From Pseudeuparius sepicola (Eukaryota; Arthropoda; Insecta; Coleoptera; Anthribidae): a DNA stretch of 64,000 nucleotides. The translations under genes were made by a program, and so were the position numbers. Below, in pieces: positions 34,565 through 44,715 of this stretch. How positions within the stretch are numbered: the first letter of the stretch is position 1; each line of letters starts with the position of its first letter. Where the stretch lies: contig OY987308.1 of assembly GCA_963920635.1 (NCBI GenBank), positions 6,142,225 to 6,206,224 on the forward strand. Reading direction: 5' to 3'. A model generated the notes under the pieces. The model saw only the letters and a program-made list of their open reading frames with translations. It made no database searches and was not told the origin of the DNA.

Positions 34565-34876
34565 TTTATTATAAACAAAAATTTAGAGTACATAACTTTG
34601 CAATGTACAATCTGGGAACACACCAATCAACATTTTTGGTGGCACGAATGTGAAGGGAGGCTTGAGGCTTCAAATTTTGCAAGTTGCATTATAGATTATC
34701 AGCAGACACAATTTAGTCAATCTAGTTTACCCATAATAATATATAGCGATGGTTGTGGGTACCAGAATCGAGACTCGATTCTTGCAAATGCTCTACTCAC
34801 CTTTTTTGTTACAAATAATAAAAATGTAGAGCAAAAATTTCTCGTTAAGGGCCTAAAAGAAACTAAAGGTAAATAG
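34565..34876 (+). pseudogene. C-terminal catalytic piece of the D-N-C-type transposase relic
   Basis: Blocks HECEGRLEASNFASCIIDY and IYSDGCGYQNRDS correspond to LWNEAIAGRKAEEIASAFY and WCDNCSAQNKNW of the intact protein. Here the central motif is S-D-G-C-G-Y-Q-N-R. It ends with LVKGLKETKG, a decayed form of the expected K-G-H-T block, followed by a donor-like GTAAATAG. It is the continuation of the N-terminal half duplicated upstream. Confidence 0.65.
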
Positions 34877-35004
34877 TATAACTAAAACAATATCTAACTG
34901 TTATTTTGTTAAATTAGCCATTTAAGTTCTAGTACTATTTTAAGTTCTGACCGTTCCTGTGTTTTTTATGCCAATGTATTTAGTGTAAGACTATATTATA
35001 ATTA

Positions 35005-36614
35005 CACTCACCGGCACGAAAAACGGAGCACTTACAATTTTCATTTAAAAAATGTGAAATTTTAATACTTTGCGATGGTTTATTATTATAATAAGTTAAA
35101 CGCAAACAACAACATGTTTTAAGTAATTTCTAATAACAATTGGGCGGTTTTTTTTAAATAAAAACTTTTGTTACAATTTAAAAAATTAGAACGATAAACC
35201 CACATTGGTGTTGTGGCAAAATGTCCTTATATGAATCAAAACTTAAACGATTTTTGAGCAAAAACTAATGAGGAGCATTTTTAATAACGGGTATTACCCC
35301 CGCGAGCTCGAATGATTGCATGCATTCTCCGTGGCATGCCTAAAATCAAATGGCGAATGTCCTCTTGAGGAATAAGGTCCCATTCCTCTAAAAGAGCTTG
35401 TTTCAACTGATTTATGGTTAAAGGAGCAGGAACACGACTTCGCATTCTTCGCCCAAGCATGTCCCAAACATGTTCAATCGGGTTCGCATCTGGACTTAAC
35501 GCTGGCTACTCCAAAACAGGAATGTTTACATCATTTAAATACTGTTGAGTGATTCTTGCGGTATGAGGTCTGGCATTATCATGCATCAGAAGAAAGTTAT
35601 TTCCAATAAAATCAACATACGGGACAACAAAATCTTGGAGAATTTCATCAATGTACCTGGCAGCAGTTAAGGAGCCTCTTGGAACGATGTACAACTCAGT
35701 GTGTGCCTCCAGAGAAATTCCAGCCCACACCATTACTGAACCTCCTTGGTATCCTACTCTAGGACTGAAGGTACATTCTGCAAAACGCACTTGTGGTCTT
35801 CGCCATACTCTCTCGCGACCATCTGGAGATCGCAGGCTAAACCTGGACTCATCAGTAAATAAAATTCGCCCCCAATCATTTTCACCCCAGTGCTCATGAT
35901 TTCTGGCAAACCGAAGTCGCGCAACACGATGACGCCTAAGAAGCTCTGGACCTGTTGCAGGTCTACGACTGGTAAGATTGGCTTCTCCAAGTCTTCGTCT
36001 AACTGTACGTTCGCTTACATTGGTATTCCGAACATGATGACGTCTATTTCTGATTTCTACAGCTGTAGCACGACGATCTCGTAGACTTTGCAAGAGGATG
36101 AAGCGATCATCATGAGCGTTAGTTTTTCGTTGGGGACCAGTTCCAGGTCGTCTGGTGTAAGCTCTAGTTTCCAAAAAACGTGTATAAATACGGTGCACAG
36201 TGCTATTGGATACGGCATATTGTTGGGCAACATATCGCTCAGTTCTTCCGTCTTGAAGCAACGCAACAATAGCAGCCGCTGTTTCAGGATTAACAGCCAT
36301 ATTTTTACCTTAAATAAACGCAGTACAGCTTTGAACTGTTTCACTTCTTTAAACTCAGACTTGTCAAAAACAATAAAAACAAAAGAAAAGTCATGGCCAA
36401 CTAAGACTTGTGTACTTTTTAATTTTTGGAAATTTTTTATTCAAAACAGTCTAGTCTTGCTTTTCAAATAAACGTTTAATTGTCGTTAGATATTACTTAA
36501 AACATGTTGTTGTTTGCTTTTAACTTATTATAATAATAAACCATTGCAAAGTATTAAAATTTTACATTTTTTAAATAAAAATTATAAGTGCTCCGTTTTT
36601 CGTGCCGGTGAGTG
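35005..36614 (-). mobile_element. Tc1-type transposon, about 140-bp inverted repeats, TA target duplication
   Basis: The termini read CACTCACCGGCACGAAAAAC and its complement, flanked by TA (35003-35004 and 36615-36616). Inverted similarity extends inward about 140 bp through GCACTTA and AACAACAACATGTTTTAAGT. At 1,610 bp with a single 340-codon gene, it is a standard full-length Tc1 element. Confidence 0.93.
35281..36300 (-). pseudogene. Tc1 transposase (DD34E), full length but for one amber codon
   Basis: The frame starts MAVNPETAAAIVALLQDGRT and ends GGNTRY at 35281. It has two helix-turn-helix regions (residues about 1-110), FTDESRFSLRS with the first Asp, LMHDNARPHTARI with the second Asp, and ALSPDANPIEHVWD with the Glu, the usual D-D-E of Tc1. 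A single TAG at about 35506-35508 falls between PVLE and PALSPD, where the family normally has Trp; a TGG-to-TAG change would explain it. No other lesion was seen. The enzyme cuts and pastes the element at TA sites. Confidence 0.9.
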
Positions 36615-36616
36615 TA

Positions 36617-38411
36617 TATTGAAATCAGAAATAAGAATTTTGTTTTTTGCATTTTTTATTATTTTGAATGTGAAAGAAACTAATAGTAATCTCTATTAAG
36701 GGCACCTACAATACCTCTTCTTAATAAAAAAACTGAAAAAAATATAAAAGCAAAAAAGTAAAAAATAAAAGTCTAGACAACTAACATAATAAATATTTAA
36801 AAATTACCTTTCAGGGAAACAAAGCTTTCCCACAACCGTGGATGGTCTCGTGAAAGTATAGACATTTGCGCGTATCCATCGGTTTGATACCAGTCACTAT
36901 TCCGCAGATAATCGAAATGGACTTCCATTCGTAAATAAGAAAGTGACAGAGTTAATGAAAGATGAGCCAAATGGTTGTATTTTGACATAATGTTCAAGGA
37001 AAAAATTTGTGTGTAAAAAATCCAAAGGTTTTAGAGGTAACGTTTATAGCGAATTAGATAACGTATCAAGATTATTTCGATTGCTTATTTAATAAGACAG
37101 AGAAAGTTGTAAATCAACGTTCTATAGGATCGTTTGCTCACGACGTCTTTACCATAAGTCAGTCTAAAATTTTATTGAACCCATTTGATAAGCGTTATTT
37201 AGTTGATAATATTTCAATTCTTCCTTGACGGCACAAATATGAGTGTAAAGTTGAAGAGTAAAAAAATATATTTTATAAATAGTGCTTTATTCCTACTCTC
37301 GACTGCTTGAAAATGTAGCCACACCCTCACACCAGCTGACTGCTACAACCTAACTGAGAATTCAGCACCGTTCAGTGTACAGCATTGACAACAGTTGGAG
37401 CCAGACTTGGTCCCCTGCCCCTACGTTGGCAGCCACATGGTGAAGAGAAGTCGTCTGCAGAAAACCACTTGGTAAAGTGTCGGCGTCAATTGAACCATAT
37501 CCTCGATGTTAACTGGGCGGAATACTTCAGAGGCATCAACAGCCAGCCGACGATAATCATAAGGAATCCTGTGGTCGGGGCTGACTAAAATTAATTATAT
37601 CGCTAATCATTATTCATTAGTCTGCTAACAGAAATTGGTTATAATAATACTACAGTTCAATACTATACATAGCATTACACATTAGAAATACAATTTCCAT
37701 TACATTAATGGCATAGTTACTACGCACTTATGGTTCATTAGATTTATTCGAAAAAATTAAGGTCAAGATTATACAGTTTAAAATTAAGTAACAAAATATG
37801 CTTATGGTTATGTGTAGCTCGATGTTGAATAGCTCGAAAACCATGCTGAGGAAAACCATTGACAAACACTGTTTACACCACGTTAAAAATAAATTCATAA
37901 GCCTAAGTTTTTTTTATATAGTATAGGTAGGCATATGATTATCGGTATAGTAGGATGTTAATCCTAAATCTCTCCCCAGAAATCAGCTTAACTCAATTAT
38001 ACATAAGGGCACCTGGTTACTATTTATGCAAATGGTAATCGCTATGAAGGAGGTAGCTGGATGTTGCATGTCAAACAACCAGAAGAAGACCGAAGTTGTA
38101 AAACAAGCGTCTTAATTTTCTAAATATTAATTAGCATTTACTTTGTCATAAACCTAACCATTTTAATTGTCGAAAATAGCATTATTAATCTCGGGCAATT
38201 TGTATAATAAGGTTCACAATGTCACTTGTTATCCCTCCACAATGGAGTGACCCTTGCAACTTGTCACTCTTTCTTACAATTGCACACACTCCACACCAGA
38301 GCGTCAATCGTTATTGTAATCGACGTGCAACAATAAAATTGCATTTAAGCAGTTGATTGGCGATTCCTAATGGGAGGTAACTTCATAAAGCAACCTGAAA
38401 CTGTTTTCAAT
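36617..38411. other. AT-rich stretch, no gene recognised
   Basis: May include the 5' part of the P-type element whose exon begins at about 38412, but no THAP zinc finger was found. A 35-bp block at 38301-38335 recurs at 44802-44836. Confidence 0.4.
38301..38335 (+). repeat. 35-bp dispersed repeat, copy 1
   Basis: GCGTCAATCGTTATTGTAAT followed by a 15-base continuation recurs at 44802-44836 with one mismatch in 35. The broader flanks (CTCCA, GGAGTG, CACTC) are also loosely similar, suggesting a shared non-coding repeat. Confidence 0.75.
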
Positions 38412-38551
38412 AGGAGGACAAAATATTGCTGCCATCTTTGATCCACCTCATATATTAAAGGGGATACGACATAACTTGCTGAAGAATGATTTGGCATTTA
38501 AAATAGATGATAACAAGAAGCCGGGCATCGTGGAAAGATATTGTGCGATTG
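38412..38551 (+). pseudogene. P-element (THAP9-like) transposase relic, 5' piece
   Basis: After an acceptor-like TTTCAATAG, the frame reads GQNIAAIFDPPHILKGIRHN, then LLKNDLAFKI. This is the conserved F-D-x-P-H-L-x-K-x-x-R-N-N block of P-element transposases, carrying one of the RNase H-like catalytic acidic residues. It is interrupted at 38552 by mariner copy B. The gene continues at 44176. Confidence 0.75.
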
Positions 38552-39015
38552 TACAGGGTGTCTCAAACTCGATGCCCCAGGGTCGATATTGGCTAATAAA
38601 AAACGCAAATGAAAATTTCACTTGGGGGTTTCAAATGAGACTACTTGGGATTACTTTTGAGCCCAAAATTTTATTTTTGGAACTTTTGAAAATGCCTGTA
38701 ATGACGTCACGAAATATATTTTTCCCAGAAACATACCTGTTTCTTTTTCTATTGCGAAAGGGCGTGTTTTTCTGATAAACTTTCATTAAGAAACTTTTTT
38801 CATGTCTCTCTTCGTTTAAAAGATACAAGCAGAAATATGCAAAAACACGCATATTAAATATATCGGAAAAAATCAAGTTAGCCGTGATTTAATTTGGTTT
38901 CCATGGAAAACAACAGACAGTTTGACTATACTAAAGCAGTTTGTGAAATAACTTGTCAATTTTAAAATATTTAGTCTTGGTTATTATTCATTTTTAATCG
39001 TTTATTTCAATCAAA

Positions 39016-40025
39016 ATGACTACACATGATGAAAAAGTTGATATGATTTTAATTTACGGGGAAGCCCAAAAAAATGCCAGAAAAGCCGTGCGAATTTATC
39101 AAGAAAGATATCCAGACCGCCGAATTCCTGATCACAAAAAAATTATAAGACTGGAAAAAACTCTTCGCGAAAATCAAAGTGCATTTTGTAATCGAAAAGA
39201 TAAACCAATTCGAAAAAGAACTCGCTGTTATGATGCAACAGCCCAGGTATTGCAATATTTTGAAGACAATCCCAGACATTCAATTAGGCAAGCTAGCAGG
39301 GAATTAAATTTTGATAAGTCCTCAGTTCAAAGAATTATGAAGAGCAATAAATACCACGCCTACAAGTTACACTATTTAGAACAATTAGGGGAACTGAATA
39401 GAGAGAAGCGAGTAAATTTTATTTCCCAAATTATAACAATACCAGAAATTGTTGCCAGGCACATTTTAAATCACATTCTTTGGACAGACGAAAGCCATTT
39501 TGTGAGCAATGGTATGCCAAACAGAAGAAATGAACATTATTGGTCAACAGAAAACCCTCATTTTGTCAATCCTATAAGGAATCAAGGTCATTTTGGTATA
39601 AATGTCTGGTGTGGCATCATTGGTCGCCATCTAATTGGACCTTATTTTTACGTGCCTCTTCAATCTTCAATTAAGGCGATCAATGTGGTTTCAACATGAT
39701 GGAGCTCCACCTCACGCAGCACGTATTGTCCGCGATTATTTAGACGAAATATATGAGGATAGATGGATAGGGATTAATGGTCCAATAAAATGGCCAGGGA
39801 AATCTCCAGACCTGACCCCCTTTAGATTTTTGTTTATGGGGACTTCTCAAAAATAATGTATATAAGACCCCTTCACAAAATATTGACCATTTGAAGGAAA
39901 AAATTATAATTGCGTGCCAAGATATTTCCCCGGAAACTTTAAGAAAAGCCACCCAAAGAGAAGTTCGGCGACGATATGAAATGTGTTTCTCAGAAGATGG
40001 GGGGCACATAGAAAATAATTTATAG
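39016..40025 (+). pseudogene. Mariner-type transposase, copy B, with an internal deletion
   Basis: It is open from MTTHDEKVDMILIYGEA through WTDESHF and VWCGIIGRHLIGPYFY. It then lacks about 70 bp present in copy A (the YEGILNSERYLS segment), with a short duplication at the junction, which breaks the frame near 39650. Downstream blocks WFQHDGAPPHAARIV, SPDLTP and KATQREVRRRYEMCF remain, ending HIENNL. The lesions differ from those in copy A, so each copy died independently. Confidence 0.85.
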
Positions 40026-40376
40026 TTAAAAATGTTATTTATTCATTTATTATTAATAGTTACTTGCAATGTTTTTGTTTGTTTTTTATTTATAAAATTT
40101 AAAATATTACCGCTATATTTCATAGTATTATATTTTTATAACAAGTAGGTAGTTCGTAAGTCTTTAAATATCCTAATATTTTCCATGGAGACCAAATTAA
40201 ATCACGGCTAACTTGATTCTTTCCGATATATTTAATATGCGTGTTTTTGCATATTTCTGCTTGTATCTTTTAAACGAAAAAAGTTTTTTAATGAAAGTTT
40301 ATCAGAAAAGCACGCTCTTTCACAATAGAAAAAGAAACAGGTATGTTTCTGGGAAAAATATATTTCGTGACGTCAT

Positions 40377-40380
40377 TACG
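40377..40380. other. Left 4-bp target-site duplication (TACG) of the D-N-C transposon
   Basis: The unoccupied site is readable in mariner copy A's right arm as CATTACAGGCATT. Here CAT-TACG precedes the transposon, and TACA-GGCATT follows it at 44027-44030. The simplest reading is a TACA duplication with one A-to-G change in the left copy. A 3-bp TAC duplication plus one extra base is also possible. Confidence 0.7.
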
Positions 40381-40406
40381 CTGCCGTGAAAAGGTAAAGG
40401 GCAGTA
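40381..40406 (+). repeat. Left terminal inverted repeat, 26 bp
   Basis: Identical to the reverse complement of 44001-44026 and followed directly by AGTG. The inner end GGCAGTA is itself the repeat unit seen many times in the subterminal region. Confidence 0.97.
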
Positions 40407-40905
40407 AGTGACACTTTTTTGAAAACTTAGGTTTTGGCAGAAACACTACTGGCAGTAAGTGCTTTATTTTTTGCACCGGGTTTGGTTAAGCTAGTCGGCT
40501 TTAAAATATCAAATAATATCGAGGGCAATTAGCAGTAAGTGATAAAATTACTTATTATAACAAGGCAAATGGCAGTATCTTACTTTTATATCACATACTC
40601 CCCTTTGATAAATTGCTAAATTATATAAAATAGATACAAAACATTGCAAAAAGGCAGTAAGTGACACGATGAGAAAATACTGCTTTTTGCAACAACAAAC
40701 AGCTAATGTAAAATTATTAGAATTGTTAGGTAAAAGGCAGTATATGAAAGGATAAGAAGATACTGCCTTTTGAAGTAACAACAGCTGATGTAAAAGCACA
40801 TAAGCGTAAGGTAAAAGGCAGTAACATCCTTACATTTTCACATACTGCCATTTGCCTTTTAAAACAGCTGATATTTTGAACTACATACTGCCCGGCATTC
40901 TTTTG
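40399..40905. promoter_or_regulatory. Left subterminal repeat cluster of GGCAGTAAGTGA
   Basis: Forward copies of GCAGTA start at about 40401, 40452, 40532, 40572, 40654, 40737 and 40818. Inverted copies (TACTGCC or TACTGCT) lie near 40678, 40761, 40843 and 40886. Three consecutive stretches of roughly 80 bp each contain a forward and an inverted copy followed by ACAGCTGATG- or ACAGCTAATG-like sequence, so they form imperfect tandem foldbacks. They are likely transposase-binding sites and may overlap the gene's promoter, since the gene starts at 41049. Confidence 0.75.
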
Positions 40906-41048
40906 TTTATAACCTAACTTTTAACTTTTACATGTCCAGACGTGGTTAAGATTTTGCCGATAACGCACGTGCGGTAATAATAAATTATTAGTGTTTTAAA
41001 ACAGTGATATTTAACTTGATACTTTGTGCACATAATAACTATCAAGAA

Positions 41049-43599
41049 ATGTTTTCTTCAAGGACAAAACGGATATTATCCTTAGTTCCAGTGGAAGAAA
41101 ACGACCAAGATACACTTAGTAAAGAGGATATTATTAAAGTGATTCCAAGTGGTTCAGTAGGTAAGATATTTTGAACATATTTCAGTTAGAATAATAGTTA
41201 AAATAATATTCCCATTTTCTGTATAAGTTACATTATTTTTTCGACAAATATTTTTAGAACATGAATGCGAAACAGATTTTTTGACATCTATACAAAGCAG
41301 GGACATAATAGATAAAGGAACTAGTACTAACTATCCAGATAACATTGATGTAAGCCCTCCAAAAGTGATAGTTCTCTCAAACATCATATTAGTTGATGCA
41401 GAAATCAATCAATCAAACACGAACAAAAACGAGGATTTTAATCCGAATTCCCCAAAAGGTAAGACTAATTTAATTTCCTTAAAAAAAACAATTTTATGTT
41501 CCAATAATTAGCTTTTAAAACAAAATTTTTACAATATTTTTGTTTTAGAATCGGCTTTAAACTTTGAATCAACATCGATACAACTCAGGAATACCAATGA
41601 TGATATTGACGATGATTTTGTCACTGGATTTTCCGATGATTCGCTTAAAGATAAAAATTATGAACCTGAGAGCGAATCTGGATCAGAAGGAGAGTTAGAA
41701 CAGGAGAATATCACCAAAACAAATTTCCCTAAAGATCAGATAACTGTCGAACAACCACAACGTATTAGAAAGAGAAGACTTAAAACAATATCAGAAAGAA
41801 TTTCCAGAGATAGGGAAAGACATGAAATGAAAAGTCCTTGTAGATGTCAGAGTATATGTATAAATAAAATAAATGAAGACCGAAGACGCAAAATTTGGAA
41901 TGAATTTTATCAAATGGATCACAATAGAAGACAAGCTTGGTTGCATAGTCGGATAGTTCAGAAAGACAAAAAACGTAAAATAACGAAAGTTGAAGTTAGC
42001 AAACGAACAAAATCTTTGGTTTATAGTTTACCGGATGAAAAAGGTCAATTGCAAGAGGTGTGCAAGGTATTTTTCCTGAAGACACTTGGCTGTCATGAAA
42101 AAAATGATAAAATGATAACGACAATGTTAAGAAATTCAACTGGTTTATTATTAACACCGCAGTTAGATAGACGTGGTTCAGCACCTGCAAACAAATGTGA
42201 TCGCAATTTAATGAGGGAACATATTCAGTCATTTAATCCTTGTATTAGTCATTACCGTAGGGAACATGCCCCCAATCGCCTTTATCTTCCAAGCGACATT
42301 ACAGCAAAATCCATGCATTTGGATTATAATTATAAATATGCAGATAAAAAGGTGTCCTATCAAACATATCGTAAAGCTCTAAAGGAAATGAGCATAAGTT
42401 TTACGAAACTAGGCAATGAGGAATGCGATACATGCGTGCAACATATTCATCATGTTAAATCGCATACTGAAAATGAAGTGGAGCAGTTAACAGTTGAAGC
42501 AGGACAAGATCCCAATAATTCTACATTAGCAGTGGATATAACAACAAATGATTCATCTCAGAAAATATTAAACCAATCAACCATAAACTATTCAAATCTT
42601 ACTCAGTCTTCTTTGAAGTATCAGGAAGCTTGTGTTGACTGTAAGAAATGGCTAGAACATTCTGAGAAAGCGAAAATATCAAGGACTGAATATAGAAAAG
42701 ATTTAGCAAAAGGAAAATTCACAACTGAAACTGTCAGAAGTGTAGATTTGCAAAAAATTATAATGCTGCCTCGCATACCTGGAAGCAAAAAAAGTTGCTT
42801 CACCAAACGTATTGTAGTATTTCACCAAACATTTGCCACAATGGAAGAGAAAGGATCCAAAAATAATAACAAGCATATTTCTGTTTTATGGAATGAAGCA
42901 ATTGCTGGCAGGAAAGCTGAAGAAATTGCATCTGCATTCTATAAAGCACTTCTTGAAGAAAGAGACGTCAACCATGTATTATATTGGTGTGACAATTGTT
43001 CTGCACAAAATAAGAACTGGTGTTTATTTACAATGTTGGTTACGATGGTGAATTCCACTCTTATAAAGGCCAATGACATAACTGTTAAATTCTTCGAAGC
43101 TGGACATACATTCATGAGTGCAGACTCTGTACACCATGGAGTGGAAATGTCGATGAAGAATATGCCCGGGGGAAATATTTATGATTATCAGGATTTTGTG
43201 ACTGCAGTAGAAATTTCTAATGGAAAAAAGGTGAATGCCATAAAGATGAAGAATGAAGACTTCCTAGCATGGGTTAGTGGAGACACCAAATCGAGGTTAA
43301 AGAATAAAAACAAACCTTACCTTTGCAATATATCTGTAGTTCAGTTTAGAAGAGGTAGTAGATCGATGTTTTATAAAAATAATATGACTGAAGAAGGCTT
43401 TACTGAATTTAATTTTCTAAAGATACACTTTAAACTTGATATTCCACAACAACTACGATTGAATGCAAGAGGAGTTCCGCCCGATAAAAAAAAAGATATC
43501 ATTTCAAATCTTTGCCCATTGATGCCCGAAAACAGACGAGAATTTTGGTTACAGTTGCCGGAAACTTATGGAGTAGATGACCTGATTGATAAAGAATAA
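41049..43599 (+). CDS. Transposase of the intact D-N-C-type element (three exons, 787 residues)
   Basis: Exons are 41049-41160, 41258-41458 and 41549-43599, with introns of 97 and 90 bp. The donors are AG|GTAAG, the acceptors TTTTTAG and GTTTTAG, and both introns are phase 1. The joined frame has no stop. Residues 1-190 are acidic and contain DKNYEPESESG. Then come a Cys cluster CRCQSIC (202-208), VCKVFFLKTLG (275-285), SFNPCISHYRREHA (332-345), two C-x-x-C pairs (397/400 and 466/469), SVDLQKIIMLP (Asp504), LWNEAIAGR (Glu554), WCDNCSAQNKNW (Asp586) and FEAGHTFMSADSVHH (Glu621, Asp630). Catalysis by Asp504, Asp586 and Glu621 or Asp630 is my inference. AATAAA overlaps the stop codon. Confidence 0.88.
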
Positions 43600-43819
43600 A
43601 ACGAATTATTATTTTGTCTCATTTAACTATATGAAAACTTTTATTCAAGAAACTGTGTTTATTTTTTCTTCGATATTGTTTTAAATTATTTCCCTAACAC
43701 ATTGCAGTCAATTAATATCTTATGCATTTAATAATACTACATCATTTTAATATTTATTTGCTTACTGCTGAAAACAATTTACCTCGATATACCATTTTTT
43801 TTTAAAAGAATTTTGGCAA

Positions 43820-44026
43820 AAGGCAGTAAGTGATTTTTCTCTGCAGGATATACATTTCGTGATTACTTAATATACTGTAATAAAAAGAGGTTTTTTAAAT
43901 ACAATTTTAGATACATAACATTAAATATTAATCAAAGGCAGATTAGAGTGTAAATAAATTTCTTAAAACATTAATATTTCCATTTTTACTTTTCTGCACA
44001 TACTGCCCTTTACCTTTTCACGGCAG
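43820..44026. promoter_or_regulatory. Right end: inverted repeat plus subterminal GGCAGTAAGTGA copies
   Basis: AAGGCAGTAAGTGA lies at about 43820-43833. CACATACTGCCC runs into the right 26-bp inverted repeat (44001-44026). The right end has fewer repeats than the left, an asymmetry also known from other DNA transposons. Confidence 0.8.
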
Positions 44027-44175
44027 TACAGGCATTTTCAAAAGTTCAAAAAAAAAAATTTTGGGCTCAAAAGTAATCCCAAGTAGTCTCATTTAAAACC
44101 CCCAAGTGAAATTTTCATTTGCATTTTTTATTAGCCAATAGCAACCCTGGGGCATCGAGTTTGAGACACCCTGTA

Positions 44176-44715
44176 CAAGATGGATGTGCTACAAGTTAAC
44201 CGATGGCCACATTTATGAAGAAAAAATGAACAAAATTATGGTGAAATATGTAGCCCAAGTATTTTCTCATAGAGTTTCATCAACTCTTAGCTGGACAGAA
44301 AAATTGGTTTCGTAGGTGGCTCTTTGTAAATATTGATTTAACCGTGTATTACCATTTCTAGGAAAGGAAATCATAGGCTCTGTAGAAAATACAGTTGACT
44401 TCATCTGTTTAATGGATCAGTTGTTCGGCAGCGTTAATGGATCAACGCTTGTGGCAGATCATGGAATAGAATTGAGGTGCACCATAAGAAAGGATTGCCC
44501 ACATCTGCTGTTTTAGAGAAGTATAAAAATATTAGAGTCGGCAAAATTTCTGTCGACTGAAGGTGAATTTGTTTCTCCGTTGCTTACAAACTGGGTGAAA
44601 AGTCTCCATGACTTCATATATATTTCGACACAGACAAATATAATGGGCTTTAAACATTTTACACCCAGGCACATAAACTAGGATCCATTGGATTGGATCA
44701 GACAGTTTATATACT
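44176..44715 (+). pseudogene. P-element (THAP9-like) transposase relic, 3' piece
   Basis: This is the continuation of 38412-38551 across the mariner insertion. Blocks in order are: LTDGHIYEEKMNKIMVKYVA and QVFSHRVSSTL; then, after a probable short intron ending TTTCTAG (44360), VENTVDFICLMDQLFGSVNG, IRKDCPHLLF, LLTNWVKSLHDF and MGFKHFTPRHIN, stop, DPLDWIRQF. These match the conserved P-transposase order, ending near N-Q-D-P-L-E-N-F-F. Stops at 44514 and 44681 show decay. Confidence 0.75.

Larger units (their letters stand above)
40381..44026 (+). mobile_element. Complete 3,646-bp D-N-C-type (Sola-like?) DNA transposon
   Basis: It is bounded by perfect 26-bp inverted repeats beginning CTGCCGTGAAAAGGTAAAGG, with pairing continuing to 30 bp with one mismatch. 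Repeats of GGCAGTAAGTGA crowd both ends. The single gene has three exons and an uninterrupted reading frame. It lies in the right arm of mariner copy B, so it is the youngest layer of a three-level nest. The 4-bp target duplication agrees with the Sola superfamily, but I cannot confirm that name without a search. Confidence 0.93.
38554..44173 (+). mobile_element. Mariner-type transposon, copy B, interrupted by a 3.6-kb transposon
   Basis: The ends CAGGGTGTCTCAAACTCGAT and the complement are flanked by TA (38552-38553, 44174-44175). Without the inner insertion it would be about 1,970 bp, close to copy A. Its left arm (38554 to about 38905) and right arm (about 40185-40380 plus 44031-44173) form the same long inverted repeats. 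It sits inside a P-type transposase gene. Confidence 0.93.

Noticed and set aside
35651..36471. Plus-strand ORFs opposite the Tc1 transposase
   Set aside because: Shadows of the minus-strand transposase frame, with no independent motif.
37385..37588. 67-codon ORF as a small gene
   Set aside because: No recognised motif, no splice context and no neighbouring coding sequence; length is within chance expectation.
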